Assembly (NCBI GenBank): GCA_930367205.1
Contig: OV884009.1
Location: 83,349,189 to 83,413,188 of the forward strand
Length of the DNA stretch: 64,000 nt
Source: Acanthosoma haemorrhoidale
Lineage: Eukaryota; Arthropoda; Insecta; Hemiptera; Acanthosomatidae
Direction of reading: 5' to 3'
The translations under genes were made by a program, and so were the position numbers. This document shows positions 25,831-37,730 of the stretch, piece after piece. Below the pieces are notes generated by a model that was not told the DNA's origin, ran no database searches, and saw only the letters and a list, made by a program, of their open reading frames with translations. How positions within the stretch are numbered: position 1 is the first letter of the stretch; each line of letters opens with the position of its first letter.

Positions 25831-26175
25831 ATGGCAATGGACCAGGATGTCAGGGCGATAGTCTTATGTTTACTTCTTATCTTGTACGCTTTATTTCAAG
25901 CCTGGCCCTTGTCTTGTAACTTCCAATCCATCTTAATCCATCTTACCCGCTCCGATAGAGTACAGGGTAATTTATCAGATGTAGTTACCGGTCGCTACAT
26001 CTTATTTTTACTTGCGATAATTACGCGATGTACTGAGATTTTTTTAATTTATGCTGCAGTATATTTTTTACTAATTACAGCTAATTCTTTTGCACTTTCG
26101 TCCTTTAGACTTTTTACCAGTTGTGTGGATCACATTAGCAGTGTGTTGGCTCATAAGAGAACGGTTTCTCAATAG
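25831..26175 (+). CDS. Hypothetical small hydrophobic ORF (114 codons)
   Basis: The frame starts MAMDQDVRAIVLCLLLILYA and has two further hydrophobic stretches (YILFLLAIITRC and IFLIYAAVYFLLITA), so it would encode a membrane or secreted peptide. No family is recognised. Against a real gene, about 55 bases in its middle (GTACAGGGTAATTTATC to TACATCTTATTTTTA) recur near 8520-8575 in non-coding repeat DNA. A chance frame through a repeat is the more likely reading. Confidence 0.15.
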   Translation: MAMDQDVRAIVLCLLLILYALFQAWPLSCNFQSILIHLTRSDRVQGNLSDVVTGRYILFLLAIITRCTEIFLIYAAVYFLLITANSFALSSFRLFTSCVDHISSVLAHKRTVSQ

Positions 26176-26179
26176 TTTT

Positions 26180-28060
26180 TCGTACATCGGTTGCTACGCC
26201 AAGAGCATAAGCAGTTAATTTTGTGTGAATACCGGATGTTGAGCAAGTCAGTTAAGTATAAATACATATTTGTAATTGTACTTATGTACCTCGTGGCTTT
26301 CACCAACGGAATATTGAATAATATAGGTGATAATTAGTCTGCCTCACTTGTTTTCCTTTAGTAATTTTCTTTGACGGTCTCGATTCTCGCTTCCTTCTGA
26401 TTTAGGGTCTTGACTGACCTGACATATCACCTCAAGTTAGTGGTAGTATTGGGATAGAAACGGCGGTATTGAATTGTTATCAATAGTTTTTCATTTGTTC
26501 CCAAAAAACTGCCCTTATTTTAAGAAGAAGACCAAAACTTTATTCACCATTAACTGTGCCACGGAAATCAGCAAAGTTGCCAGTGTCTGTCTGTCTGCCT
26601 GATCATGTGGTGTGAGCTATTAAAACTGTCATTTACGACTTGTTTGCAACTTTAGCTTAGCGAGTGTTTTTTAGAGGCACGATATTTCAACAAGTTACAT
26701 TAGCTAAAAATAAAAGCTACACCATGAAAAATAATGAAGTTTCATTAATGAAATAATTAATAATTAAAGAGATGAACATCCAAAAGAGAAACCACGTAGG
26801 ACTTATCCGAACACGATACACCCAAATGGTGGATATGCAACTCGCAAGGTGCCCAACAAACTGCCAAAAAAAGAACAATGCTTTCTTTGCACAATAAGCA
26901 AATCTCCCCCCCTCTCTACAGCCAAGGACAGCTATTAAAAACGTAATAATTCATCTCTCATCTTTTAATACTATCGCAAGATTTTTAGGGGAACGCCATT
27001 GCTCCTGAAGGAGAACCATTTCTGTTTTATGTTCAGTTTTTTATAAAAACAGATCTTGGAAGATTGCTTTGCGGTTCGTTCTGCCTCTCATCGTGTAGTA
27101 AAGCAATTCTAAAATCAGTAAAAGATGTAAAAGATCAGTAAAAGATCCGCCTACAATATTAGTTAGATTTATCCTCTGTTAAGAACGTTTCGTACTTGGC
27201 AAAAATATCAAATGAATAAAATTAAAAAATAGTGTACCATTTGACTTATTTACCGATCACATCAAATGAAACGAAATTCAAATTACTAGCCTCATTTGAT
27301 TGGAGGCACTTGGATGAAGTGCTGATTGGTTAGTCCATTAGTGCCGTGGGGTGAACTATTTGCTACTTAGAAATAGATAGGTAAGGCCTACATAATAATG
27401 AAGTTAATAATCTCGATGTCGTTGTCAATGATTGTTAAAGGTGTTGAGACCCGAATGGAATTATATAACTAAGATTCATTCAAATCGTCATCAAAATCGT
27501 TTTCGCAGCCGTAACGAAACCCTTAATAGTTTGGTGCATAGTTTTGTGGCAGCGAAAGCACCTAAATTGATACCATTGTCCCTATGTTGAGAACGAAACT
27601 ATCAATTCTATTCTGTATGTGTTGGAGAGAGAGCAGTGTGGAATGTGACATATACAATTTTAGTCATACTACGAATACTGCACCTTGTTGAGTGAGCGTT
27701 AACAAGGCCCATCGACGAGACGGTGAAAGTGGAATCTGGGAGGAGGCTAAGTGGCCTCTTAGCACATCACTCCCCCTTGGGCCCCAATTTTGAATGACAT
27801 ATTACGGAAATTATGTTGGCTTTTTTTGGTGGGGGGGGTATCACAAGAGAATTGAAAAATTAAATATCTATAAACTTTTTTTTGCTTCCAATCTCCCTAA
27901 AGTGAGGCGATTTCCTACCGAATAAAACGCCATTAGTTGCTGAATGATTGGTTGCTTATTGTTGTTCGAAGATTGAACTTTATTATTAAAATTTATTAAA
28001 AGCGTGAAACTTTATTATTGAATCATATAAAAGGATGGTTTTACAAAGATGTGCGTAATA
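26180..28060. other. Spacer before the 28.1 kb ribozyme-like motif
   Basis: It holds a short CTGT run near 26580 and the dispersed-repeat motif at 27506. No gene is seen. A GC-richer segment at 27.69-27.79 kb is unexplained. Confidence 0.5.
27506..27527 (+). repeat. Terminal motif of a dispersed repeat
   Basis: CAGCCGTAACGAAACCCTTA also occurs at 37082-37103, and upstream both copies have GAATGGAATTAT- or GTATAATTACGAAATT-like sequence. The rest of the repeat is too diverged to bound. Confidence 0.45.
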
Positions 28061-28097
28061 ACCTTCCAAATTTTATTAACTAATAGTTCTTTGCAAA

Positions 28098-28126
28098 GTT
28101 TCGGACTGATACTAGTCCATCCTCAG
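28098..28126 (-). ncRNA. Hammerhead-ribozyme-like core (Penelope-type), copy A
   Basis: On the minus strand it reads CTGAGGAT, then the 5 bp stem GGACT/AGTCC closing a six-base loop, then GAAAC. This is the CUGANGA - stem II - GAAA order of the hammerhead catalytic core, with one change from CUGAUGA. Hammerhead motifs of this kind are established parts of Penelope-like retroelement terminal repeats. No Penelope reverse transcriptase is visible here. Cleavage-site and stem I/III pairing were not resolved. Confidence 0.55.
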
Positions 28127-29439
28127 GAAACATCTATGCATCCAAAAAAACCTTAATAACATTAAGTAACACGTTACAATTTTGCTAATAAAATAAATTT
28201 TAAAACAATATTTCATTCAATACAAAACAAATGCTTATTAGTTACTTATAGTTCAAATGCTATGTATATAGCTACCAACTATATAACTTATTAATATAAC
28301 TATATATAAAATAGCTTTTAATTATTAAAATTTGGAAGGATACACATTTTCATATAATATATCTCATACATCATAATATATAATATCAACAATTTTCAAA
28401 CAGGATTATGTCATCATTATTGTTAATTTTCTGGGATAATAATATACATTTTTTTATTGTTTCAGGTATGAAAATTTGTTCAAATACTGAATGAAGCGAT
28501 CTTCATAACTCATACAGTGTTTTAGGTGGTATGTAGCTATGTTTAATGAAAAAATAATACGTTTTTGAGGTAATAAATTAAATTAGTAAAAGATTAATAC
28601 AAACCGTCATTTAGGTTGTTGATTTGTGCTGGATATTTAAATTTAACAGACACCCTTGGAAGTGAGGTCTCTTTAGTCAGTGCCATTTGCTTGTTTACTT
28701 ACTAAAGGACAATGCACTGTTGCAGGAGTCCATGCTACTACATACTATATTGCGGCAGCATGAATCGGCCAACACATTTTTATACCGGACAAAAGCTGAC
28801 CGTGAGGCCGATGCCATTGTTTACGGAAAAAAAGTGTCTACACGTTATGAAAAATAATCAATCATTTTCTGTTTCTTTTTCATGCAGTCCTGGCGCCTTA
28901 CTTCGTCACCCAAATTTGTTCCACATGAGCTGAGTGGTTTTATAATTTTTCATATGTGAAATAACGGTAGCTTATGTAACTGAGGGGGGAGGGTTTACGT
29001 TGAAACATTGCGTTTGTGAACTATGCATGCACTCAGCTAAATAACGCATTCACTTTTAGATTTGTTGAAGATTCCGCTCCTCGCACCAAAGCATAAACTC
29101 TTCTCCCCCTTCTTTACGGATATAAATAAACCCCTGGGCTTGCAATATCAATTTCAAAGTCATTTTTTACTCTCCGAAAAACAAGCCCACAAGCCTGTTT
29201 CAATAGTCGCACAGGGGCTCTTCTGGGCAAGATGGGACCTATCATTTTGCAAGAGTTAACCCCTTTAGGACAGCCAAGCTAAAACATGAATGGTTTTACC
29301 CTAGGACATATGTTTTCCCTAGAAGAACCAAAAGGTGTTATGTGAAAAAGGATTAGTGATATGATGTAAACTATTTGTTGAGAATGAAATATTACTGTGA
29401 AATTAGTAGTAGTGTTTAAAAAGCCCATACACACCACAT

Positions 29440-29692
29440 TGACTGATCCGTATTCACTCACTCATTCATAAAATATATATAAGTTCACCCATCCTCCTAT
29501 TATTTTCTCCTCCCTCACTTACGATGGAGGAAGTGTTACTGGATGAACCCGGTGGAGACCGGACAAGAGCACGAGAACCACAGACGCTCGGAACATGATA
29601 AAGAAAATGGCCATTGCTAGGACTATTAATGTCATGTATTTACGAGAGGTCACGAAACCACTTCCGCTTTAATCTCCGAGGACGATTATGTT
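29440..29692 (-). mobile_element. Jockey-type LINE tail, inverted copy
   Basis: On the minus strand the frame ending at 29640 reads RPRRLKRKWFRDLS, matching the ORF2 end of the 30 and 32 kb copies. The 3' UTR that follows shares the blocks CAATGGCCA, GAGCGTCTGTGG and GAATGAGTGAGTGAA. It is more diverged and shortened, so it is an older insertion of the same or a sister family. Confidence 0.75.
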
Positions 29693-29960
29693 GTGCTTTG
29701 GTACAAAATGCACTATAAAATAATAAATAATAATAATTGAATAACGAAACAATAATGATTGGCATTTCCGAGGAGAGTTTTCCTATCTAGCAGGATCCTA
29801 TCTTTTTTCGCCAAACATTCCGCCTGTCATTCTGTATGTAGTGTTCTAGGATACTGAGCGCAAAATGATTGATCTGAAATTTTGATCATACATGGTAATA
29901 CATTATAAATCCATGACTTTATTTTCTTCACGTTTATCGGCCTTTAATTTATTTACACAG

Positions 29961-30373
29961 TCATTGCACTGCGCCACTCATCCCTATAATCCTCCTCGGA
30001 GACTTAAACGGCAGTGGCCTCGTGACCTGCTATAAATAAGTGACAGTGGGAGTCCTGGCAATGGCCAGTTTCTCCAATCATGTCCTGAGCGACTGTGGCT
30101 CTCGCGCTCTTGGTCAGCCTCCGCTGGCTCTTATCCAGTGACGCGGCTGAAGTAGGGGCGTGGGGGACTCCCCAAGACTCCACTTCCTCCTTTGCATGCG
30201 AGGGAGGTGACAATCATGTGGACTTGGGGGGCCTCTGGGCTGTTTGTAAATATTGTATGAATGAGCGAGTGAATGATGAATTGTAAATATGGTATGAATG
30301 ATGACACTTATCTCAATTACTCATTGCCTAATAAAAGGCAGATTGTAATTTTATCTTAATAAATTGTTGTTCT
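29961..30373 (+). mobile_element. Jockey-type LINE, short 5'-truncated copy
   Basis: It is nearly the same sequence as 32028-32436. It starts within the last 24 codons of ORF2 (SLHCATHPYNPPRRLKRQW...) and the stop is at 30033-30035. The full 3' UTR follows with two GTATGAATG units and TTAATAAATTG at the end. Sharp 5' truncation at 29961 and high similarity to the 31.8 kb copy suggest fairly recent insertion. Confidence 0.88.
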
Positions 30374-30379
30374 CTCTCT

Positions 30380-31800
30380 CAATTTATTTACATTTAAAGA
30401 TATGCTTAATAATTGATATTGCACAATATTAATCAGCAACATAAAATAAAAATAAATGAATCTTCCAAGGGTTGTAAAATAAATTCTTTTTACACTGGTT
30501 TTACGGGCGGGAACCTTCAAAACATACTAATTCCCGACTCTCGACGGTAGTACTCAAACGAATATCTGTCCACTGGTCTGACCTACAGAACCTCAGGCAT
30601 TCCATAACACATTCAATAGCCCGCATTCCAGCGTACATACATGGGCGACTCTTCATCCTCCTCTCCCCATACTGGAAAGTCAGTGAGCGAGATCTGACGG
30701 ACTTCCCGGGCTAAAGATAACCGCCACGTAACCTCCCGGTGATGGTCACCACACTTTCCCTCTTTTTAAAACGTTCACTTGTAGGCGATTAAAAATCCGT
30801 TCTGTTTGTAAACTGGCAGTAAAACATAAAACACCACGCCATAAAATGTTTGTAAGACCTCCATAACTTATGTGTCGCCACGTTTGTACTGGTAACTTAT
30901 TCAATCTGCAGAGAATACAAAATGCATTTCTAATAATTATAACAAATTCATCATAATAAATAAATTGATTTAAAAGAATCACAAATTAATTGTTATTTTG
31001 TTTTTTTTCCTACGTGTAAATAAGTTGATATTTACTTTTTAGTTTACTATTAATTTATAGTTTTACTTTAGAGGTGGTTGGGTATATGAGCACATAAACA
31101 TAAAGCAATAGGGCAATGGATAATCGTGATAAATGATATCATTAATTTATACATACATACAATAATGTGTCCACTGTTGCTTTCATACTGTGTTTACAAT
31201 ATACACATATGTGATAAAGGGAAAATGTACGAAGCCCAGGAACGCCCCGAAATCGCCTCACAAATCTACATCAAAAGAAGAGGAAGGAGGAATCGGGGAG
31301 ATCCCAAACGCTGAAATTCCAGAAATAATTCTTATAAACTAAAAAAATTGTTAATAAATAATAATTATTTAAGCCCTGCCCTCTATTCTCGATGTAAACA
31401 ACTTTTAAAACAATTGAGTCTGCGCTTTGACATTTTTTTTTTCTAGGCCTACAGCCTGAAATGCCTATTTCTGATGTTTCCAGAAAAAGTGTACGAAATT
31501 GAACTAAATAACATTGATAAAAAGACGCGTTGGTCAAAGTGTTTTAAATCGGAAACTGATAAAAGTGAGAGTTGCGTATGAAAGTCGATGCCATAAGAGA
31601 AGGAAGCAGTTAAACTGGCAGTGACACGTGTCTGCTCTAACCGTAACTGCCCACCATCGGCAGTTCCATGATCCGATCCAGTTCCGATCTTTGTCCTTGG
31701 CTCGCTTTTGCCAAATTGTTACGACCATACTATGGCTAGCAGTCCTACGCATGTTTGTATTTGTTTATTTGTTGTATAGTCATTTCTGATTCCTTTTGTT
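30380..31800. other. Spacer between two jockey copies
   Basis: A GC-richer block at 30.54-30.78 kb has no intact frame. A 78-codon minus frame at 30746-30982 faintly recalls the QN.F.R.I region of LINE ORF2 but is too weak to call. Confidence 0.4.
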
Positions 31801-31802
31801 AA

Positions 31803-32436
31803 TCTAGGATATGGACATACGGAATAGAGCTATGGGGGACAGCAAAAAAGTCGAACATCAAGCGCATCCAATCCTTTCAATCAAAAGTCCTGAGGACAAT
31901 AGTAAATGCCCCTTATTACGTCAGCAACAAAACCCTTCACAATGATCTGAATATACCCTATATTCTTGAACTCATCCCTTCCAAGTTCATAAAATTCCAT
32001 AGTAACCTATCCAACCACCTCATCATGTCATTGCACTGCACCACTCATCCCTATAATCCTCCTCGGAGATTAAAACGGCATTGGCCTCGTGACCTGCTAT
32101 AATTAAGTGATAGTGGGAGTCCTGCCAATGGCCAGTTTCTCTAATCATGTCCTGAGCGTCTGTGGCTCTCGCGCTCTTGGTCAGCCTCCGCTGGCTCTTA
32201 TCCAGTGACGCTGCTGACGTAGGAGCGGGGGGGACTTCCCAAGACTTCGCTTCCTCCTTCGCACGCGAGGGAGGTGACAACCATGTGGACTTGGGGGGCC
32301 TCTGGGCTGTTTGTAAATATTGTATGAATGAGCGAGTGAATGATTAATTGTAAATATGGTATGAATGATAACATTTCTCTCAATTACTTATTGCCTAATA
32401 AGGAAGATTGTAATTTTATCTTAATAAAAATTGTTG
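31803..32436 (+). mobile_element. Jockey-type LINE, 5'-truncated copy with longest open tail
   Basis: This is the best-preserved member of a multi-copy family in the window. A 99-codon frame (31803-32102) reads IWTYGIELWGTAKKS, then TIVNAPYYVSNKTLHNDL, and ends PPRRLKRHWPRDLL before the stop. This is the C-terminal end of jockey-clade ORF2, downstream of the reverse transcriptase. A ~330 bp GC-richer 3' UTR follows, ending in two repeats of a TGTAAATAT-GTATGAATG unit and an AATAAA near the 3' end. The 5' side stops abruptly near 31803, as expected of LINE 5' truncation. Only the last part of ORF2 is present, so the copy cannot move itself. Confidence 0.88.
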
Positions 32437-33699
32437 TTGAAATCTAGAATATAAACATTTATGCATGTAATATATTGCTTGATTATTATTATGCAAAAAA
32501 ATGGCAAATGCGAGGACCTAAACAAATTTTTGATTTAGTTAATGTCGCCCACATTGCACCATTAACCATTGCTCTTCGATCTAGGCTAATTTTCAATTGA
32601 AATGAACATGGGGGTAACCCAAAGGCATAGTTGGGGGCAATGGAAGGATTAAAAAAACACATTATTTTTGTAAACAGGCATGTTATCTAAAATAAGAGTA
32701 TGTTCATAAAGGATCAGGGCTGTTTTACTGATTCTGTCCAAAAATAAGGAAAATTCACGCATTCGCGAAATTAAAAAAAAACACATTTGATGAATTCTAT
32801 TTATTAACACTCAGGCTAATATTTACCATAAACAATTGAAAATAACAACTTTTTAGTGCATCTTCGCATGAATTGACTCAAAATTGCAGGACAATTTCAT
32901 TAAATTAGGCATGTTACCCCTTCCCATTTATCAATACGAATTCTAAGCTTAGTATTATGCAGAGCCTAGTATGCACGGACCAAATACACCAAAGGCCATT
33001 TATGCATTGATGGAGACGGAATTCAAAAATATATTAAAGAAAAATGAGCTTTCAAAAAATGGACATTTGGCACAAAGTTGTGGAAATATATATTTAATGA
33101 CTATCGCTTGGCAATTCCCGTTTTAGTGGATTTCAGTAGTCGCTTGCTCTGTGAAGCGGACACAATAACCTACAGGTGCTGTTTTGTCGCTGGAAAACGT
33201 GCTTTAGATCAAGCAGGACCTTCCGTTTTCTCCCACAAAGAGTGCATTAGCAGGTGCTTTGTCCATTGTCGGTTTATTAGAAAGAAGGTATGACAGGGAG
33301 AGGGGGTGATTGGCTATGATGGAGAAACCAGACAAGTAAACCTGCTCATAAAAGGTAGTCAACCTAGAACTAATTACATTCTAAATGATTTCTTCACTAA
33401 CTAGTCCCTTTTACTTCTCTAACTAACATAAAAGTGGGGGAACATATATCTTGTTTTGTATTATCCTGCTACCCCTACCCTTTCTTTCGATGATAATTTA
33501 TATTAAACCTTTTGGAATGCTTTGTAAAGTCTCAAAGTTGTATAGAGAGTCAGACATATCTTAGTGACTTCTGTTTATATTTACATTTTGTTTGGAGGTC
33601 CCCATATGCTGGCAACACATCTTTATAAACAACACATCATCGTACCGCATCGACACAATAGTAAACAACACAATTTCAATAATGAAAAAATGAAAAACA

Positions 33700-33860
33700 A
33701 ATCACAGGTCTCATTGAATCACCATCTTCCCGTAAATATTGCACACATTCCGTTCCCAAAATCAGTCCGATACCTTAGTTTGATCTTATGCTTTCTCCAC
33801 ACAAGATCCACTAGTACAACCAACTACTTAAAACTCAACAGGATCCGAAACTTAGGAATG
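33700..33860 (+). pseudogene. Jockey-type ORF2 remnant (post-RT region)
   Basis: The frame reads HIPFPKSVRYLSLILCFLH followed by LKLNRIRNLG. This resembles the segment IP...VKYLGLHLD..LTW..H...K..L.LKLR that follows the reverse transcriptase in jockey elements. It may belong to the same old insertion as 34443-34985, with unrelated DNA between. The assignment rests on a short stretch. Confidence 0.45.
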
Positions 33861-34310
33861 TGAATCATCAAGAACTACTGTAATGCTAAACGACTTACAA
33901 CTTCCCACAATTCAAGAATTAGACCTTAATCAATATGAGTCATATGGTATCAACCGTCAGTAACTTCTGAAAATCCATTAAATATGAGATATACCTTAAA
34001 GGTTCTCTCGAACAAAACACTCGCAAAATAACGAAACATGTCAACAATTGCTGGTTTTCACAAATGTTATTCGTGTGTAGATTCGTCATCAACAAAGTAA
34101 GCAACAAGAGTTAATAGATATTTTCCAAGCGTTTCATTTTATAGATGTACGTGTTGTGTTATATAAAATATACTAAGAGTGGCAGTGAAAGTGATCAATG
34201 CTACAAAACGTGTGAGTAGATGACACAAAAGCGTCTGTTTGCTGCCAAGAATGTTTGTCAGGCACTTTCTCGACGGGTGGCTACTGGAGAGTGAGACATA
34301 TCTACACCGA

Positions 34311-34448
34311 TAATGTCCTCTATATTACACATTATCCGCACAGAAATGTTCTCTATATTATATATTACCTGTACACAAATGTCCTCTGTAGTATATATTA
34401 TCTGTACACAAATGTCCTCTATTATTTATTATCTGTACAGAAATGTCC
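34311..34448 (+). repeat. 33 bp tandem repeat, about four units
   Basis: Units run AATGTCCTCTATATTA...CTGTACACA with a few changes each; two full units are exactly 33 bases and one is 31. Because 33 is a multiple of three, the array is open in more than one frame, which explains the overlapping 76- and 99-codon frames there. It is a minisatellite beside an old jockey copy and not a gene. Confidence 0.85.
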
Positions 34449-34985
34449 AATCATTAAAATCCGAAATCCTAGGTATACCATTTAATGCTCTATATTATAT
34501 CATAAATAGAACCCTACATACAAATCTTAAAATATCATCTAACCAAGATCAAAATTCCATGAACAATTATCAGACCACTCAAAAGATCCCTACAATCACC
34601 CTCCGAAATTGAAGTGGAAGTGGTCATGTGATGATTTGTAAAAAATATTGAATCACTGGGAGTTCTGGACTGGTCAGTCTCCTTATGCCCTGAGCGTCTG
34701 CGACTCTCTTACAAACTCCACTGTCTCTACGTAAAACTGATATTGTTGCAGCAGTAGCGTTAGAGCTCCTCTATCCTTGCCTCCTTTTCTATAGCCGGGA
34801 ATGTGACAATTTTGCAAGTATATTGGGAGATATATGCCTATATTGTATGAATGTATTTTTTAAATACTAAATGAAAGACAGACTGAATGAAATATTGTAA
34901 GTATGGTATGAATGAGATTTAACACAATTATCTAGTTACCATACAAAGCGAGATTTTTATTTTCTTCAAATAAAGATTTAATAAC
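34443..34985 (+). mobile_element. Old jockey-type LINE copy (ORF2 end and 3' UTR)
   Basis: The reading VQSLKSEILG, then FNALYYIINRTLHTNLKI, matches IQSFQSKVLR and VNAPYYVSNKTLHNDLNI of the 31.8 kb copy. After one frameshift the C-terminus gives KLKWKWSCDDL at the place of RLKRHWPRDLL. The 3' UTR keeps the GTATGAATG units at 34850 and 34907 and ends near AAATAAAG. It is strongly diverged, and its 5' end abuts a 33 bp tandem repeat. Confidence 0.75.
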
Positions 34986-35223
34986 TTTGTGGAGAGAAGT
35001 AAGTTGTTCTGCGCGAGGCAAGATGATGTCCTCACAAAACTATTTTTATATATCTTTACTAAAATGTTTATATGCACATCAATACATAGTATTTTAAGCA
35101 GGGGTTAGAACTTCATTTTTTAGGGTCATGTTACCCTTTTAGGGAAAAGTGCCCATTAGCCGACTACACATAACTTGTCACTTTAGTAATCACCACTCTA
35201 TGAAGCTCACTATAAACAAAATG

Positions 35224-35442
35224 CTAGTTTGTTCGGAGGATGTTGGAAGGCCACCTCCGCCTTAGGTGTGGTTCCGGGTCGCCGGGGATGAGGTGGAAGT
35301 ATAGAGCATTAGCATACGGGTTGGGATAGCCAGGGAGGTGGGAATAGAAGCTCTGGTAGCCGGAAGTGGCGAGATCTTGAATCAATGTGATATTGAGATC
35401 AGCGTGAGGGACACGGCTGTTGATATAGAAGGGAATGTTGAC
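35224..35442 (-). pseudogene. LINE ORF2 C-terminus, second jockey-like family
   Basis: The frame reads VPHADLNITLIQDLATSGYQ, then FYSHLPGYPNPYANAL, and ends PEPHLRRRWPSNIL. This is the usual C-terminal layout of jockey-clade ORF2, with the final RRRWPSDIL-like block, but it differs from the 30-32 kb family. It is higher in GC than its surroundings. No upstream reverse transcriptase is attached, so it is a 5'-truncated copy. Confidence 0.75.
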
Positions 35443-36119
35443 TAACAAAACCTAAGCACTAACAAAGAACCGTGCGAGTACTATAATCCTTGGATCCGCT
35501 AGCGTTCAGAATGAATTACGCAGATAAATACTGGGAGCCGTGAATATAATGGCAAGGTCCCCTCGGCCAGAGACAGGTGCCGGAAGGTGCGAGGCGAGAG
35601 AGATCTATCCACTCTCACTTCTCTCCCCTATCCCGAATCACATCTAACCAAAGCTCATCTGTGTCTCCCGCACAGGTCTTCTCTTCGTCCTGTGGCTTCC
35701 AGGATCCTGCCACCGCTGTCTACGGTTTCTAGTCGATTATCTGTCAATTAAGGGAGGTCATGATGTCAAACAATCAATGAAAAAAAAATAAAACATCGAC
35801 TAGCAGAGTAATGGCATAGGATCTGTCTTAGAATTAATTACCTGCATGATTATGTTAATAAATAAAAAAAAAGTTAAGTGTGTAGTAGCATTCAATGAAG
35901 GGTTGACATGATGAGATCTTTGGTTTGACATCCTACTCATAATTATAGAATTTTTTTTTAATGCCAATTAATTAATTGAATTAATTGATGGCACTCAATC
36001 ATGTTTTATAGAGATGGGTATATTTTCCATGTCTTCTTTGTATCAAATAGGGCCCCCTCTGAAAATTTCATGTTTCTATCTTGAACTCACAAAGAGGAGA
36101 ACTGAAAGACCGACGGACA

Positions 36120-36158
36120 TTAGGGTTTATGGTTTTGAAAAAAAACAGAAACCCCTAA
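36120..36158 (+). repeat. Dispersed hairpin repeat, copy 3
   Basis: TTAGGGTTTATGGTTTTG, A-run, then CAGAAACCCCTAA. It is preceded by GAACTCACAAAGAGG, and copy 1 is preceded by GACTCACAAAGAC, so the conserved unit extends upstream. Confidence 0.55.
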
Positions 36159-37081
36159 ACAAAATGGCAGGAAATGGCTTCTCATTAACTAATTTACCGC
36201 AATGTTATTTGATATAAATTGAACTATTTATTGAGAACCTTTGTTATATACTAATATTTATACCATGACATGTTTCGACAACAATCTACAGCATTGAGGT
36301 CAGTTATATAAACCTACCTCAAGGGTTATAAGTTGAGTTTTGGAATTAATGCTCATGACCGTAAAAAGGGTTTTATATGCCGCTGCAATTCGCTTCGAGG
36401 AAGAAGATGTCGAAAGTGGAGGGGAATATCGACTAGATATCAACGGTACATAAGCCCAGTACTATAATTGAGAATTAACGCTGATAACACATTGTTCATT
36501 ATTGAATTACAAAATCATTTAAGTGTAGTGAAAGCGTTCACATTGAAGTGAAATGTGGTTACGTGAGGAAGTGCCTTTGCTCATCTCACCTTGAATTCGT
36601 TTCATTTTAGTCTATATTTTGATAAGCACTGTGGTGAAACCTGGTTTATCCTGCCTCTCTTGTCAATCATTCCTGTTTTTTTCCCCCACAAAAGCAGAAA
36701 CCAACAATTACATGAAGTAGTTAAAACTGCTATTAAAATCGTGTTCGCAACTTTTTATTCGACCCTTGTTCGAAAGAGGAATAATATTTCGCTGAAGGTA
36801 AAATCAGCCTAATAAATAGTAATAAAGGGTTGGTAATCAATTAGTGAGTAATTAAAAAATAATATTTTTTATCGTACCTTGTCAAAATTAAAAATCTGTA
36901 CGTCCTGATTAATAATATGTAATATATGTTTGGACTTCAATGGACTATAATTACAAAACAATCAATGAAATAGTGATTTTAATCTTGTTTGACATGTATA
37001 TCAATATGTCAATCAATATGTAATGGATATTTTAGGACTTTGGTGGAGTATAATTACGAAATTCCATTAAATTCATTTTGA

Positions 37082-37103
37082 CAGCCGTAACGAAACCCTT
37101 AAT
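37082..37103 (+). repeat. Terminal motif of a dispersed repeat, second site
   Basis: Identical over 20 bases to the motif at 27506. It may mark the conserved end of the element also seen at 55.1 and 57.3 kb. Confidence 0.45.
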
Positions 37104-37374
37104 TGTTCGATTCAACACACTTGACAGAAATCATCGTTAGGATACCAAAGCGAGGTTTCTTTTTAGAATTAAACTATAAATGCGTTTTAATACTTGTTTT
37201 TTCTTTCATATGGTCTCTGTTTGCTGGAAAAATTCCTTTCATCAGACGATTCCTGGGTGAAGGGACACAGTGGTACCTTTTGGAACAGGACAACTGTCAG
37301 AGAAGCTTAATTAACGGCATTTGATGAGACCATGCCAATCTGGACACACCAGCAACGCAGTCGGCAGTAAAACC

Positions 37375-37730
37375 CTACTGAGAACAGACTCGCAATCTCC
37401 AGTGGCAACGTGGACTAACGCATTGATAAGACGATCCAGGCCCAAGTATATACAGCGATTCAAACTGCTTGAACCAGATTATCGCGACTATTGACGGGAC
37501 ATGGACCAACTAAGAGGTACTTATTCAACTGACAATATTGTCTCTAAATGCGACAGACAAACTGAACATTTAATTTACAATTGTACGTTACTTGACGGAT
37601 CAAGGAACACGCTGATGAAAGCGACATTAATGTAACAAGGCACTTGCTAGCTATTAGAGGACTTACTATTTAAATACAGACAGAACTTACTTTTTTTTTG
37701 ACTGCATATCTTTTGCTGAAGTGAGGGAAG
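37375..37730 (+). pseudogene. LINE ORF2 C-terminal zinc-knuckle region
   Basis: One frame reads YIQRFKLLEPDYRDY, a stop, then DMDQLRGTYSTDNIVSKCDR and QTEHLIYNCTLLDGSRNTL. The block C...TEHLIYNC..L...R is the Cys-His segment found after the RNase H domain in R1, I and related LINEs (TGHG...C...T.EH..F.C). At least three stops and no open start are seen, so it is an inactive fragment. Confidence 0.7.

Noticed and set aside
30004..30286. Frames over 30.0-30.3 and 32.0-32.4 kb as paralogous small genes
   Set aside because: They are similar only because both lie in the 3' UTR of two copies of the same LINE.
34255..34612. Overlapping 76- and 99-codon frames as a gene
   Set aside because: They run through a 33 bp tandem repeat and then into a decayed LINE tail.
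36273..36303. Hammerhead core at 36.27 kb as an independent ribozyme
   Set aside because: GTCGAAACATGTC is present on the minus strand, but the CUGAUGA box is changed to CTGACCT and no stem II forms.
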